From positions 196,284,299 through 196,348,298 of the forward strand of contig CM041292.1 in assembly GCA_023052935.1 (NCBI GenBank): a DNA stretch of 64,000 bases, given 5' to 3'. Position 1 is the first letter of the stretch, and the number at the start of each line of letters is the position of its first letter. Shown here one piece after another: positions 1-9,523 of the stretch. Position numbers and translations under genes: made by a program. This DNA is from Piezodorus guildinii (Eukaryota; Arthropoda; Insecta; Hemiptera; Pentatomidae). A model generated the notes under the pieces. The model saw only the letters and a program-made list of their open reading frames with translations. It was not told the origin of the DNA and searched no databases.

Positions 1-2
1 TA

Positions 3-440
3 ATGATGACCAATGTCATCATCGAAGGTAAGCATCTGGAACTAGAATTGGATACCGGTGCCGCCGTTACGACCATCTCGAAAAAAGTCTATCGAAAGAC
101 TACTCCCGGGCAAACAACTCCAACCTACCAACATAAGACTTCGAACATTCACCAACGAAATAATTATACCATTAGGCGTCTGTCAGGTCAAGGTTCAATG
201 TGAAGGCAAGAGAATCACAGGTAACTTAGTCGTTATTCCCCAATTAGTGGACTCGATCATGGGAAGGGACTGGATCGGGGAACTTCGAGTCAACTTAGCA
301 GATATCCGGGCGGTTAAAACATGTCAACCACCTGAGTTAGAGTTGAATAAACTGTTATCTTCTTATTCAGATATATTTGCTAATAAGTTGGGGAAAATCT
401 CTAATGCCACATGTTCAGTTAAATTAAAATTTAATTTATT
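3..440 (+). pseudogene. Gypsy (Ty3-like) pol fragment: protease and start of RT linker
   Basis: Remnant of an LTR-retrotransposon pol. The first frame carries an aspartic protease active-site motif, LELDTGAAVTTI, at about residues 13-24. After roughly position 125 the similarity moves to another frame, where the flap-like and C-terminal protease parts are seen, ending in MGRDWI. A linker follows with the usual pre-RT motif (LLSSYSDIFANKLGKI). No RT catalytic motif follows; recognisable coding stops near 440. The fragment is cut by the window edge, frameshifted and 3' truncated, so it is dead. It differs from the intact gypsy pol at 38.3-41.6 kb, whose protease has DPGST instead of DTGAA. Family assignment rests on motifs only. 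Confidence 0.8.
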
Positions 441-848
441 CAAAATTGTGAGTTAAACGTTTTTGGCACAAAATTATCAAATAATTTTGCCTAAATTATG
501 CATCCTGAGCCAGAGTACTCAGCATCCACTGTACCACTGCACTGGTAGAGACCTGTCCACCCTGAGCAAGGACGAGCACTCCGCCCGACGATTAGATAAG
601 ACAAATAATATTACTAGGGACCTTGACCCTCTCATTGTATTAGTGCCTAAAGAAAAAAAATTAACTAACTTACGCATTTTCTTTGTTGTCATTAAGACAC
701 ATTACAGGAATTCAGGCTGTAAAGCACATACCGGGCCTTGAAATTGTAAACAGATAATTTGCGAAAGGACGTGAGAATTGATGATCTATAAAAGGTAAAT
801 AAATAATAAATAATAACAATTTGTTTTTAATCACATAAGTACGTTTAG
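441..848. other. Unassigned spacer after the gypsy fragment
   Basis: AT-rich sequence with one less AT-rich patch at about 500-600. A 92-residue open frame at 463-741 has no recognisable motif, and no repeat found elsewhere in the window covers it. It may be the rest of the decayed gypsy element. Confidence 0.4.
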
Positions 849-1140
849 AGAAGTGGGATGGTATAGTGGGTAGAGCACTATCCTACTGTTCTTCGGCTCC
901 TGGGTTCGAATCCCGGCTGTGGTAGAAAAGTATTTATTATTTCATTTCAGCCGGGAGAGGCCAGTGACCCTTGGGTAGGAGACTCTTCTGGGAGAAAACT
1001 CAGTCTCTATAAAGTTGGTACCCAAAAATAAGGAAAAATCTGGCGGCTGAGTGTAATCTAGGCTTAATCACCTTATCGCAAGGCCAATGATCAGATACAG
1101 TATGAATCTCTATATTAACAGAGCCCAAGACCCTTATGGG
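849..1140 (+). repeat. tRNA-derived SINE, family A, copy S1
   Basis: The head has RNA polymerase III internal promoter boxes: an A-box-like TGGTATAGTGGGTAG at 859-873 and a B box GGTTCGAATCC at 903-913. A non-tRNA body follows, containing GTGACCCTTGGGTAGGAG and, further on, CTATAAAGTTGGTACC. The same body recurs at 2140-2385 (minus) and 33868-34110 (plus), which shows a dispersed family and not a tRNA gene. The head does not close into a normal tRNA acceptor stem. Confidence 0.8.
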
Positions 1141-1171
1141 CTGTAGAGTTACAGGATTTTTTGTTCTTTTT

Positions 1172-2060
1172 ACTTTCACTTACTATATATAGTAAGGGAA
1201 AGTATTGCGATCCTGAAAATTTTCGAATTCCAATTTTTTAATGGAAATGCACATTTTAGGGCCCCTTGAGTCCAAATAACCAAGTCCCGCAAAAAAGTCT
1301 TAGTGTGTGTGTGTGTGTGTGTGTGTGTGGTAACTCCCGGGCGGAAACGGTAAGTCCTATGAAACTGAAATTTCATATTTAAGACAAATATACGCCCGAG
1401 ACGTTACAAAACCTTTTTCATCAAAATGAGCTTACCAGAAGAGCCACTTTATACCGTGCATTTTGCACCTTTTTTCTATTATCTCAAAAAAGGTTCCGAC
1501 AATTTTGATTAAACTCGCTATATCAATGTAAAATTTAATGAGCTTTAATATCACGTAGGTTTCATTCTGATTTAAATGGTCTGACAGAGCTTAAATGCCG
1601 GTATATTAAATTTTCTCTCTCTAAAGCACCTTTAATTTTGTTGATTCTGTAAAAATAACTATATTATCTTGTTACCACTGATAAAAAACATGTAAATATA
1701 CAAGTTGTGCGAATTTAAAAAACAACTAAAGGAGAAAACTGAAAAAAAAATTTAGTGCAATTTTTTGTTTTTGAACATAAGAGCAGTAATATACATGTAT
1801 GATATACCGTTGGAAAACTAAAGATTTTAGGAACATATTATCTCATACACAAGCTTTTAAAAGTTAATAGAGAGTGATGAAAAGAAGATAAAACTTACTG
1901 ATTATATTAGATAATGGTTTTTTTAATAAAACACATGTTTCAATATAAATTCAATTTAATAAATTGCTTAATAGTTTCACGTATTCTAATTGTTTTTGAA
2001 AATTCTTTCATTGATTTTATTAACGGAGGTAAGTGAAAGACGTGTGTTGTCCACACCAGA
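1172..2060 (+). mobile_element. H-family element, full copy H1 (Helentron-like, non-autonomous)
   Basis: 889-bp copy. It begins ACTTTCACTTAC and near its other end carries the reverse complement, GTAAGTGAAAG, followed by a ~20-nt tail ending in CCAGA. A GT microsatellite lies at about 1303-1329. Both flanks are runs of T, with no clear target duplication. In the better-kept copies the 3' tail can fold as GTGTG-TTGCC-CGCAC. Inverted repeat at the very 5' end but set back from the 3' end, plus a 3' hairpin and T|T insertion, is the known layout of HINE/DINE-1 type non-autonomous Helentrons. No coding capacity is seen. Family membership is certain from the multiple copies; the class is inferred. 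Confidence 0.75.
1303..1329 (+). repeat. GT microsatellite inside H1
   Basis: Perfect GT dinucleotide run. It sits at the same internal place in every long H copy (11180, 12725 and, imperfectly, 26100 and 30780), with different lengths. It is therefore a built-in part of the element that has expanded and shrunk independently. It gives spurious THTHTH peptides on the minus strand. Confidence 0.95.
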
Positions 2061-2139
2061 TTTTTAAATTACATTTAGACATTGGTGGATTGGTAACTTA
2101 TTTTTTATTTAAACAGAAAAAAAAGTAATAAAAAAAAAA

Positions 2140-2385
2140 AAAAAACCCATGAATGGCCATAGGTTCAGTACATATAGAGGTTTGTACTGTTTCATGCCCA
2201 ACGACCGTGCAAGGAGGGGATTTTCAGAGGCTGGGAGTGCCCCAAGGGGATCTCCTACCCAAGGGTCACCTCCCTCTTCCGCCTTAAATAATAGAATAAA
2301 TGATTCTGCCTCGGATGTGATTCGAACCTGGGACCTCTAGAACAGTAGCTTAATGCTCTATCCAATATAACTGCTAAGCGGTAGG
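2140..2385 (-). repeat. tRNA-derived SINE, family A, copy S2
   Basis: Minus-strand copy. The complement of the B box lies at about 2319-2328 and the complement of the A box at 2356-2371. The body contains the family-A signature CTACCCAAGGGTCAC at about 2256, the complement of the same stretch in S1. Sequences on both sides (from about 2070, and 2386-2425) resemble one continuous stretch at 14120-14260, so S2 seems to have inserted into an older unnamed repeat. Confidence 0.75.
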
Positions 2386-2584
2386 TCTTAACGACAAATG
2401 TTTAATTGGTCATTAAATTTCAGACTAGAAAACTATCGTCAAATTTTTCAATCTGAGCAACACCGATGAAGCTAGAGCGTGTCGCATTTTTAAGGGTGAA
2501 ATAAAGTCACACAATAACCACTGTAGGGGTCCCTCATCCGAAAACAAAAGAAATATATATGTATATATATATATATATATATAA

Positions 2585-2618
<34 letters not shown>

Positions 2619-3466
2619 TTTTCATGTTTATTAGTATTGTAAAATAAAAGTAAAAGTTTTTTTTTTTTTTTTTTTTTCATTGAATAATACAATAATAATT
2701 ATTAAGAATACACATTAATAATTATCCGGATTATCGTAATATTTTACATTTTGTGTGTGTTTAAAGATGAACAGAATGATAAATTTTATATAGTGCGCTC
2801 TGTCATTTTAGAGAACATTAAATAAAATAAATCTTATTTTTCTACCCCTGTTAAAATAAAACTGATGTGTTTCAATTTGTAATGGTAAAAGTTTAGGCCA
2901 TGTTTATCTATCATTCAAATATAAGTTAATCATAATTAATTTTGTAATCAAAATCGGTTATTTTCCTACATCACTATACCCCATAGGCACCTTGAGTTCA
3001 AATACTAAGACTAAAAATTACTAAATAAATAAGCTGGATAATATTTATTAATGATCTAAATATTATATTTACAACTTAGGCATTTTAGGTTTTACTGTAC
3101 ACTTTTTCTGAAAAAACCCGTTATCGAATAATAACTGAAGTCAAAGAATGATTAAGTTAATGGTTCACAGTCCACCGATAGTAATCCGACCTCTGGATAC
3201 TATCAGGGCCCAGCCAATCAAAAGCAATAGCACCTTTATGCTTCTTGTTCAAAGCCCACTTTTGGACGGGACCCAAACGGTGAAACTGCTACAACATTAA
3301 CTTCAGCACTTGGTCGGCCGAATTAGTGCCCGTTGATAAAACAATACTGATAAGGGCTCAATTCATTGTTTGGGACTTCTTCTAGCATTGAGGATCATTG
3401 GCACCAATTTTTTTTTTTTTAATTTATTGTGTCTAGTACGATTGTTTGGAGTAAGCATAGAATCTT
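2386..3466. other. AT-rich region with TA microsatellite and poly-T; one unassigned block
   Basis: A TA-rich run and poly-T lie at about 2555-2622 and another T run at 2657-2677. The rest is low-complexity AT-rich DNA apart from about 3150-3400. That block has more balanced composition but no tRNA-like box or coding frame that I recognise. The open frame at 2425-2625 is translated microsatellite. Confidence 0.6.
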
Positions 3467-3620
3467 CCGGTTAACAACACACACGACTTTCACTTACCCT
3501 CGTTGTTAAAAACAATTTAAGAATTATGGATAAAGAATTGATTAAATCGAGTTTAAATAGAAACATATGTTTTATTGAATAGTCTATTATATTATTATCT
3601 AAAAGAATCAGCATTATTTT
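3467..3620 (-). mobile_element. H-family fragment H5 (3' end)
   Basis: Minus-strand fragment of the H family. It starts with a form of the 3' tail (CAACACACACGACTTTCACTTAC) and continues for about 150 bp before similarity stops. The 5' part is missing. Confidence 0.7.
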
Positions 3621-4629
3621 TTTTTTTTTGTTCACCCTTAATTCACCTTTAAAGCATATATGGGGATTTCTCGGACCGGGGTAAGTGCGGAAAAAATTAG
3701 ATTTTTCGAAATATTTGATTTTGATCATCTGACTCGTGTTTCTGTTGCACATTAGCCACTGCATCTAGATATAGCACACATTTCATCCAGACTAATGTTT
3801 AGCCCCATTTATTGAGGCTTAAAGTCAAGATAGTGCAAGTTTTGCTTAAATTACACCTAACTTTCAGAATTTGCTATATAACTGGGAAAAATAGTTAAAT
3901 AATTCTAATGTTTTATTCCTGTTCTAGGATGTTTAAATATGCCACACATGAGACGAATTTGTCAAACAAATATTTTTGATCACATAACCAGAACAAAGTT
4001 ACGAACTACCGTAAACATTTTGAAAAGGTAGTGCTACAAAAAAAGCTCCGGCTTCCTCCGGGATGGGGAAGGTATTTTCTGAAAATATAGAAAGTTTCTT
4101 TTCAATTTGAGCAAGCTTTGACTTTGAATCTCTAGGTTAATTATTTACGAAATTCTCCAATCTTTTAAACTTTCTTGAATATTCGTGAGTATTATTTAAT
4201 TTCAATATACACTAAAAATACTTGTTTGAACTGGTTTTCATAAGTGCAACCTATTTCGAAAATTTCCCAACATTTTTATCTTTAATTCTTTTATTTTATC
4301 TTCTCTAAAAGGCTTTAATTTTCTCATTGGTTATTTAATTTTCTTCAAAATTTCAATAAATACCGTTGAACTTGATGTATTATTTTATTCTGAGTCGAAT
4401 GAGACCAGCCCTATGTTTTTGTGCTGGTCCGTTTTCGAGATATTGAATTTTTTCCCGCTTTTTTGCCATTCGGCACCACTGTGCGGCGGGGAATAAATTC
4501 CGAGATAAAATCCGCCCAGCACCGCGACTCGAACTCGTAATTATTTGGTTTCACAAGATTTGGTCATCTGTTGCTAGGGCAACGCATGTTCAAAGCAACG
4601 CGCGCTAGCTCGCCCTCTCCCCTTACGAC
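3621..4629. other. Unassigned AT-rich region; possible SINE at ~4480-4620
   Basis: No coding frame is recognised. The stretch 4480-4620 is richer in GC and contains, on the minus strand, a B-box-like AGTTCGAGTCGC. It may be a decayed tRNA-derived SINE, but I see no matching copy in the window. Confidence 0.35.
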
Positions 4630-4796
4630 AATCACTTTGTTTTATCGGCTGTTCATCACTCTCCGTTAACATAAACAATTTTCTGTATAACTTAATACTT
4701 TTATAAAGTCTTTAGCTTTCCAACGATATATTACACATCTACATTGCTGGTATTATGTTCAGAAACAAGAAATATGCCTACAAAAATATTTTTGTT
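4630..4796 (-). mobile_element. H-family copy H6, left part
   Basis: Diverged minus-strand H sequence, including the complement of the GATATACCGTTGGAAAGC region. It stops at AAAAATATTTTTGTTC, just before the Penelope element, and the same 16 bases reappear at about 7508 where H6 resumes. H6 is therefore the host of the Penelope insertion. Confidence 0.75.
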
Positions 4797-4882
4797 CGAT
4801 AAATATTAGGCCGTTTTACAAAAGAATTCTTGGATATATATTTTTTTTAAAACAATTTATTTAATCCAGTCATCGCAACGTT
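4797..4882 (+). repeat. Left inverted terminal repeat of the PLE
   Basis: Pairs with 7379-7464 with only a few differences, mainly in the TA-rich part; includes TAGGCCGTTTTACAAAAG. The inner edge on the minus strand is AACGTTGCG. Continuing inward on the minus strand is a stretch (about 4880-4912) with GGCC, GGC and TGAAACG that looks like a decayed hammerhead core. Confidence 0.9.
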
Positions 4883-5350
4883 TCAGCCTCTAGGGCCATT
4901 CTCAAGCTTCTGTAATCAATTAAAGTTTCATTGCATTTATACATTTTCAACAATTTAATTACAACACATAATAAATTATTTTTAATAATTATGTCACCTA
5001 CCATGCATATCCATGTTAATTATCATTTCATTTCACCGCTTTTCAGCAGCGTCGTCATAATTTTTTAAAAATATCATTTTTCAAAAAAAAAAAACCTGTA
5101 TTCAAAAATATCATATTATTTTTCATCATAAATTGAAAAAGGGATCTATTTATTCAAAAAAAGAAAAGAAACCTTTTTATTAACTTACTCAACAGTTTTA
5201 TAGGCCACCATAGGTGTTCTCGTGCGCGACTAAACATGGAGTGGGGATGCCAAAGGATTTATATATTTACTCTGTCAATAGCACTTGCATAAAAGGTGTT
5301 CAGGTTGTCAACGTCTGTTTGCTGGTTCACTGATTTTTCTAAATTTTTTG

Positions 5351-5587
5351 TTATATAAATTGATTCAATAGTCCTTTATTTATGTTTTCTTCCTTATGCA
5401 GAACCGAGATATTATCAAAATCAAAAATATGTTTATATTTATCACAGTGTTGTGACAGACCTGTAGCCAATTTTGATTTTGTGCATTTCGAGTTACAGTT
5501 TTGTTTATGTTGCTGTATTCTCTTATGGAGCCATTGTGACGTTTGTCCATAATATGATTTATTTTCACAATCTATTTTATATATGAC
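5351..5587 (-). pseudogene. PLE GIY-YIG endonuclease domain
   Basis: About 78 codons open on the minus strand, starting VIYKIDCENKSYYGQTSQ and ending at TAA. Features of the PLE GIY-YIG nuclease are visible: the VIYKI strand, the YYGQTSQ loop, then LHKRIQQHK, a C/H-rich middle, and HIFDF. In the family this domain nicks target DNA to prime reverse transcription. It lies downstream of the RT, as in endonuclease-bearing PLEs. The domain itself has no internal stop but is out of frame with the RT part. Confidence 0.88.
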
Positions 5588-6292
5588 TTTTGTTTTGGTA
5601 TTTCGTCCTTAGTTTTAGTATAAAGTTTTTCAATTTTATATACAGTTTTTTTTTTCCGAATTTAATTTCGGTTACGTCATATTTTTTAAATGTTTTTTCT
5701 ACTTTATTAGTTGGATTTTTTATATACGTTACTGAATAATATTTTTTAGGATATGTATGTGAATTTTGTTGCATTCTTTATTATTTTCTGGCTCATTTAT
5801 TATGGTATATTTTTCTTTTGGTTTTATTTTGTTATCTATTTTAAAATAATTTGTGATCAGATTTAGTTCATTTTTTTAATATTATTTATTATTTTTTACA
5901 TCTATTATACCATCTTGAATTTTTTTATTATTATCCTGTAAATTTTTAATGTCAAAATTTTGTCCATTGGTACTATTGTCTTCATTCATTTTATTTTTGA
6001 ACCATAATTTTTTGACCATTTCCATCGGATACCAATTTTGTTTTAGTATGCCAAATATTATTGATTTTACCTTATCCATGTGGTTGTCATCAGTTAGTAT
6101 CTTTGCTTTATTGATCATATTATTTGCTGTATTAATTTTTTGTCCCGTACTATGATTGCTATGCCATCTTAATAGTCTGTAGCTCGTTATAGATTTTTTG
6201 CAACATAATGTACTTAAATTGCCAATGTTGTCTCTATTTATCTCTATATCTAAAAATCGGATTTTATTATTAAGTTCTAATTCTTTTGTAAA

Positions 6293-6682
6293 TTATATCT
6301 TTTCAGATATTGAATTTAAATTTTTTAAGCGGCTATCTATTTCATTTTTATTTACTATGGCAAGAATATCATCAACATATTTCACGAGCAATTTCGGCGT
6401 TGTATTTATTTTATTTAATGCATTTTTTAATAGTTGATTTAGATTAATTCCACTCAGATTAATTGAAAGGCATCCACCTATTGGTAGACCGTTAGTCATT
6501 CTATAAAATTTATTGTTAAAAGTGAAATATCCATTTTCACATACTAATTTTATCCCTTCTATAAATATTGCCTTATTTTTTAGAGATGTATATGGTTCAA
6601 TATCATTCCAGTTTCTGTCCAGTATTTTGTATACTTCATTTAACGGAATGTTTGTAAAAAGAGATTCAACGTCATAGCTCAC
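6293..6682 (-). pseudogene. PLE reverse transcriptase palm
   Basis: 129 codons. RT motifs in order: SYDVESLFTNIPLNEV (motif A), NGLPIGGCLS (motif B) and KYVDDILAI (motif C with the catalytic DD pair). The N-terminal continuation on the minus strand at about 7330-6690 includes the PLE-typical RIYGLSKLHKP but in shifted frames. The enzyme would copy RNA from a nicked DNA end. Motif spacing and the downstream GIY-YIG domain make this a PLE rather than a LINE. Confidence 0.9.
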
Positions 6683-7378
6683 TAAACATTCGTTTGCTTC
6701 TATCTTGCCTAAGTTTAATATTTTTTATTTAACTTCAATTGCGTTTTTTACGTCGTAGTTATTATTGTTATTTAAATTGTTTAGTGCTGGATTTAAGAAT
6801 TTTGCCAGTTTTTCCGTGATTCCATTAATATTGGTCTGAGAGGCTCCGTTGGCTTATGTAATTTACTTAAACCATATATTCGTGGAATTTTGTAATGTCT
6901 TTTTACGATCTTATCTTTATGTTTTTCATCAATATATTTATACTTTATTAGTTTTTCTACATACGTAATTAGTTTGTCTTCAATTTCTTTTGAAGGGTCT
7001 TTCCTTAGAGCTCGGTAAATTTTTCGTTCATCTAATAGGTCATTTATCTTTTTAGTGTATTCGGTTTTAGTAATTATAACAGTTTTTTTGGTTTTATCAG
7101 ATTTTACTATGTGTAGATCCGGGTTATTTTTGAAAAAGGTTCTAGTTTCTCTAATATCTCTGTTGATTCTATTGTGTAAGAGGTTAGATGTATTCGTTTC
7201 TTTATTATTTTTATCTAAGAATTGGTTGATCTCATTATTTACTTTATTTCGTAGTACATTTTTGTGGTTATCGGAAGTATTTATTATTCTTATGATGCTT
7301 TCAATGTCTGCAATAAAATTTACGATTTCTTTATTGTATTTGTTTGATATAATATTAAATTTGTCACCTAGTGATAAT

Positions 7379-7464
7379 AACGTTGCGATGACTGGATTAA
7401 ATAAATTGTTTTAAAAAATATATATATCCAAGAATTCTTTTGTAAAACGGCCTAATATTTATCA
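7379..7464 (-). repeat. Right inverted terminal repeat of the PLE
   Basis: Inverted copy of 4797-4882. It forms the 5' end of the element on the minus strand, followed outward by about 43 bp not repeated at the other end. Confidence 0.9.
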
Positions 7465-7507
7465 AACAAATATTCAAACAAAAGAACAATTACGACAATG
7501 ATGAGAA

Positions 7508-7875
7508 AAAAATATTTTTGTTCTTTTCTCCTTTAGTTATTTATCAAATTTGATCAACTTATATATTAAGCTGTTTCTTATCAATGCTTATCAGATGATT
7601 ATAAAATATACAATATTACAGGTAGTTTAGAGGGTGAAACTTTATAATTTTAGGCCCTATCAAAAAATTTCGATCCGAATGAAACCCACATGATATTAGA
7701 GCCCACTTAATTTTACGTCGATAGAGCAAGTTTAATCAAAACTTTTGCTCCGTTTTTGAGAAAATCATAAAAAAGTACAAAATGGTATAGTTGTCTTAAA
7801 TATGACATTTCAGTTTCCAACGACTCTTAGTTTCGTGCTAGACTTACCACACAGACTATTTTTCGGGACTTATCT
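7508..7875 (-). mobile_element. H-family copy H6, right part
   Basis: Continuation of H6 after the PLE. It matches the complement of the H region from the TTTTCTCCTTTAGTT block to beyond the microsatellite, where GGGACTT near 7865 corresponds to the complement of AAGTCCC. It is strongly diverged, so H6 is among the oldest copies here. Confidence 0.7.
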
Positions 7876-8384
7876 GGAATAAAAAAAAAAAAAAGGATTA
7901 ATACACAGATCTTAGAAACATAAGCATGGATATTTTTCTCCTTTTTTTTTTTTTTTTCTTTTGATATGTATTCCTTTAGAAGAATGCTCAATGTCTTAAA
8001 AACAACCAACCAGATCATGATTGATAAGATATTAGTGTTCGGACTTGATATGCTTTACGTTAAACGGTTCACAGGCAGAGATCTGTAAATGTATTTAGTA
8101 TATTAACAATCTTTTCATGAAATTCATAATTTCGACTTTCCGAGATGTCCTTTTGGGAAAAAATCAGGGTTCGAAAAGTACATGATACGAACAGATATCT
8201 AACATTTTTCCAAGCGCGGCTTGATCAGAAAATCGAAAGGTCTCATTCGCATGAGAACGAATAATGTCGTTCTTGTAGACTGATCAATATTGACGTTATA
8301 TTTAAGTTGTTTAACAATCAGCAGCTGATTCAACCGATAGTAAAACCTTATCAGGATTAGTAGATTGGATGGTTTAAGCGTTTT
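7876..8384. other. Unassigned sequence beside the U2 copy
   Basis: Simple A and T runs at 7880-7960, then unique-looking sequence up to the 3' end of U2. I could not identify a snRNA 3' box with confidence. Confidence 0.4.
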
Positions 8385-8533
8385 GAGAGCCATTTCCAGA
8401 GGTACTGCAACACCGGGTCGACCCGTGACGGAGATGGAGCAAGCCCCAACACCCCCGCCGAATTCCAAAAATCAGTTTAATCTACTGGACTCCCGATGGA
8501 AGCCGTACCAGAGATTAAGCTGATATGAACAGA
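8385..8533 (-). ncRNA. U2: U2 snRNA, 3' part (from nt 41, including duplicated target)
   Basis: Read on the minus strand this is U2 from about nucleotide 41 to its 3' end. It carries the Sm-site region AAACTGATTTTTGGAA, the stem-loop III part GGGGCTTGCTCC, and the stem-loop IV part GTATTGCAGTACC-like GTTGCAGTACCTCTGG. The order and spacing match U2; the wording is close to arthropod U2. It is separated from the 5' part by the insert at 8534-8948. Joining the two parts across one copy of the duplication gives about 189 nt, the normal length of U2. The 3' boundary is approximate. Confidence 0.9.
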
Positions 8534-8948
8534 AATAAAGCTTTATTTTTAACAAATATTTGACAAATGAGTTAAAATACATTTTGTTACATTGATAAAC
8601 AACACTTCGATTTATACAACAGTCTCTTAGCTTCATTGCTTCTCGGCTTCTTCTACAAACAGCGCACCAACCCCATCTTTCGGATCATCTGCTTCTCTTG
8701 GCACTACTCCAGTATCTTCTGGAACCTTCCACCGAGCAGGGCGCTGCGTCCGACCAGAAAGGTGTTCCATATAAATACAGCGAGACCAAGAAATGGTCTC
8801 ACATGTAACGATACGCTGCATCTATCGTATGTAGTTATTTGCTGCGAACTCCTTTAAATACCTATCATTGTTGTGATCCTAATACCAATCAGTCCACTTA
8901 ACTTCATCAATGACTCCAACACCTTCGATAAGCGACCGCAATTCAATG
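8534..8948 (-). mobile_element. Retroposon inserted in U2 snRNA (5'-truncated 3' end of a LINE-like element)
   Basis: The 415-bp insert between two U2 halves is flanked by a 15-bp duplication of U2 (GCTGATATGAACAGA at 8519-8533 and 8949-8963). On the minus strand one frame runs from the 5' junction for about 102 codons to a stop, broken by only two in-frame stops (near 8881 and just before 8821). Its end lies at 8633. About 100 bp of untranslated sequence follows, ending AATAAAGCTTTATTT at the junction. This is the picture of a 5'-truncated element inserted by target-primed reverse transcription. U2 genes are known targets of the site-specific LINE families Utopia and Keno. I cannot assign this short C-terminal peptide to either; a processed host mRNA is the alternative. 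Confidence 0.75.
8633..8946 (-). pseudogene. C-terminal open frame of the U2 insert
   Basis: The peptide starts in frame at the junction (IELRSLIEGVGVIDEVKW...), passes two stop codons, and continues with TISWSRCIYMEHLSGRTQ to FVEEAEKQ before its stop. Composition is that of a real, charged protein, unlike the shadow frames around it. No catalytic motif of a reverse transcriptase or nuclease is visible, as expected if only the last ~100 residues were copied. Function unknown. Confidence 0.55.
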
Positions 8949-9003
8949 GCTGATATGAACAGATACTACACTTTGATCTTAGCCGAAAGGGCCGAGAACC
9001 GAT
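8949..9003 (-). ncRNA. U2: U2 snRNA, 5' part (nt 1-55)
   Basis: Minus strand from 9003: ATCGGTTCTCGGCCCTTTCG, then GCTAAGATCAAAGTGTAGTA, the stretch that contains the branch-point-recognition GTAGTA. The sequence agrees with U2 except for a few substitutions, for example ATCGG for the usual ATCGC start and TTCAT for TTCTT. The latter change is shared by both copies of the target duplication. The gene is interrupted after nt 55, so this copy cannot make normal U2. No convincing PSE promoter was recognised upstream (9004-9070). Confidence 0.93.
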
Positions 9004-9521
9004 GAACATCCAGCTCTGGAATACCATGGTATCATAATCGAATGAATGCCATGAAAGGTGGGAGCCGTTTATTCATACCCCTTAATTACCTTCAAAACGA
9101 ATTTTCAATTTACTAATAGCATTATCCCAAATCTTACCCGCTGCAATTCTTCATTGAAACTTCCAGCAACTTTGAGTGTGAAAAAGCAAAAAAGAAAGGG
9201 AATGCGTATGAAGAAAACAAAGTATCTAATTAATTATATTAAATATGCGAGTGTACAAACAACCTCAATGAGAGACTAGTCACACATGACTCCACAATGA
9301 AATGACCCACGAACAAGTAAAGTTACCATCTAAGTAAAAATTCCTGAGTAGCAGGTTTTTTATATATTTTTATAATTGACAGATCGGATGAAAATACAAA
9401 TTTTTGATTGCCACTAACATGGTATAATATAAAATACTTTACTAATAAATAATATGAAAATATATGAAATATAATTTTTTACTGAAAAATTTATTTATTT
9501 AAATATTTATATATTGGGTTG
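9004..9521. other. Unassigned region between U2 and mariner
   Basis: AT-rich; the 73-residue open frame at 9058-9279 has no recognisable motif. Nothing else is supported. Confidence 0.4.
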
Positions 9522-9523
9522 TG

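Larger units (their letters stand above)
4797..7507 (-). mobile_element. Penelope-like retroelement (PLE) with inverted terminal repeats
   Basis: About 2.7 kb in minus orientation. The order from 5' to 3' is N-terminal region (about 7330-6690), reverse transcriptase palm (6682-6293), linker, then GIY-YIG endonuclease (5587-5351). The ends are near-identical 86-bp inverted repeats, 4797-4882 and 7379-7464. Flanking copies of a ~16-bp H-family sequence at 4781-4796 and from about 7508 look like a target duplication. About 43 bp beyond the right inverted repeat (7465-7507) also belong to the insert. Inverted or direct terminal repeats are characteristic of PLEs. Several frameshifts and stops interrupt the frame, so the copy is inactive. 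Confidence 0.9.

Noticed and set aside
849..925. tRNA gene, because of clear A and B boxes
   Set aside because: The arms do not close into a cloverleaf and the same head with a shared non-tRNA body recurs elsewhere, so it is a SINE.
2425..2625. Lys/Ile/Tyr-rich 66-residue frame
   Set aside because: Translated poly-T and TA microsatellite.
5949..6155. Small membrane-protein-like open frame on the plus strand
   Set aside because: It is the antisense shadow of the AT-rich Penelope coding strand.
7055..7414. 119-residue hydrophobic plus-strand frame
   Set aside because: Antisense of the N-terminal part of the Penelope RT, whose motifs are on the minus strand.
8385..9003. Functional U2 snRNA gene
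   Set aside because: The sequence is interrupted by a 415-bp insert after nt 55, carries several substitutions, and no promoter was recognised.
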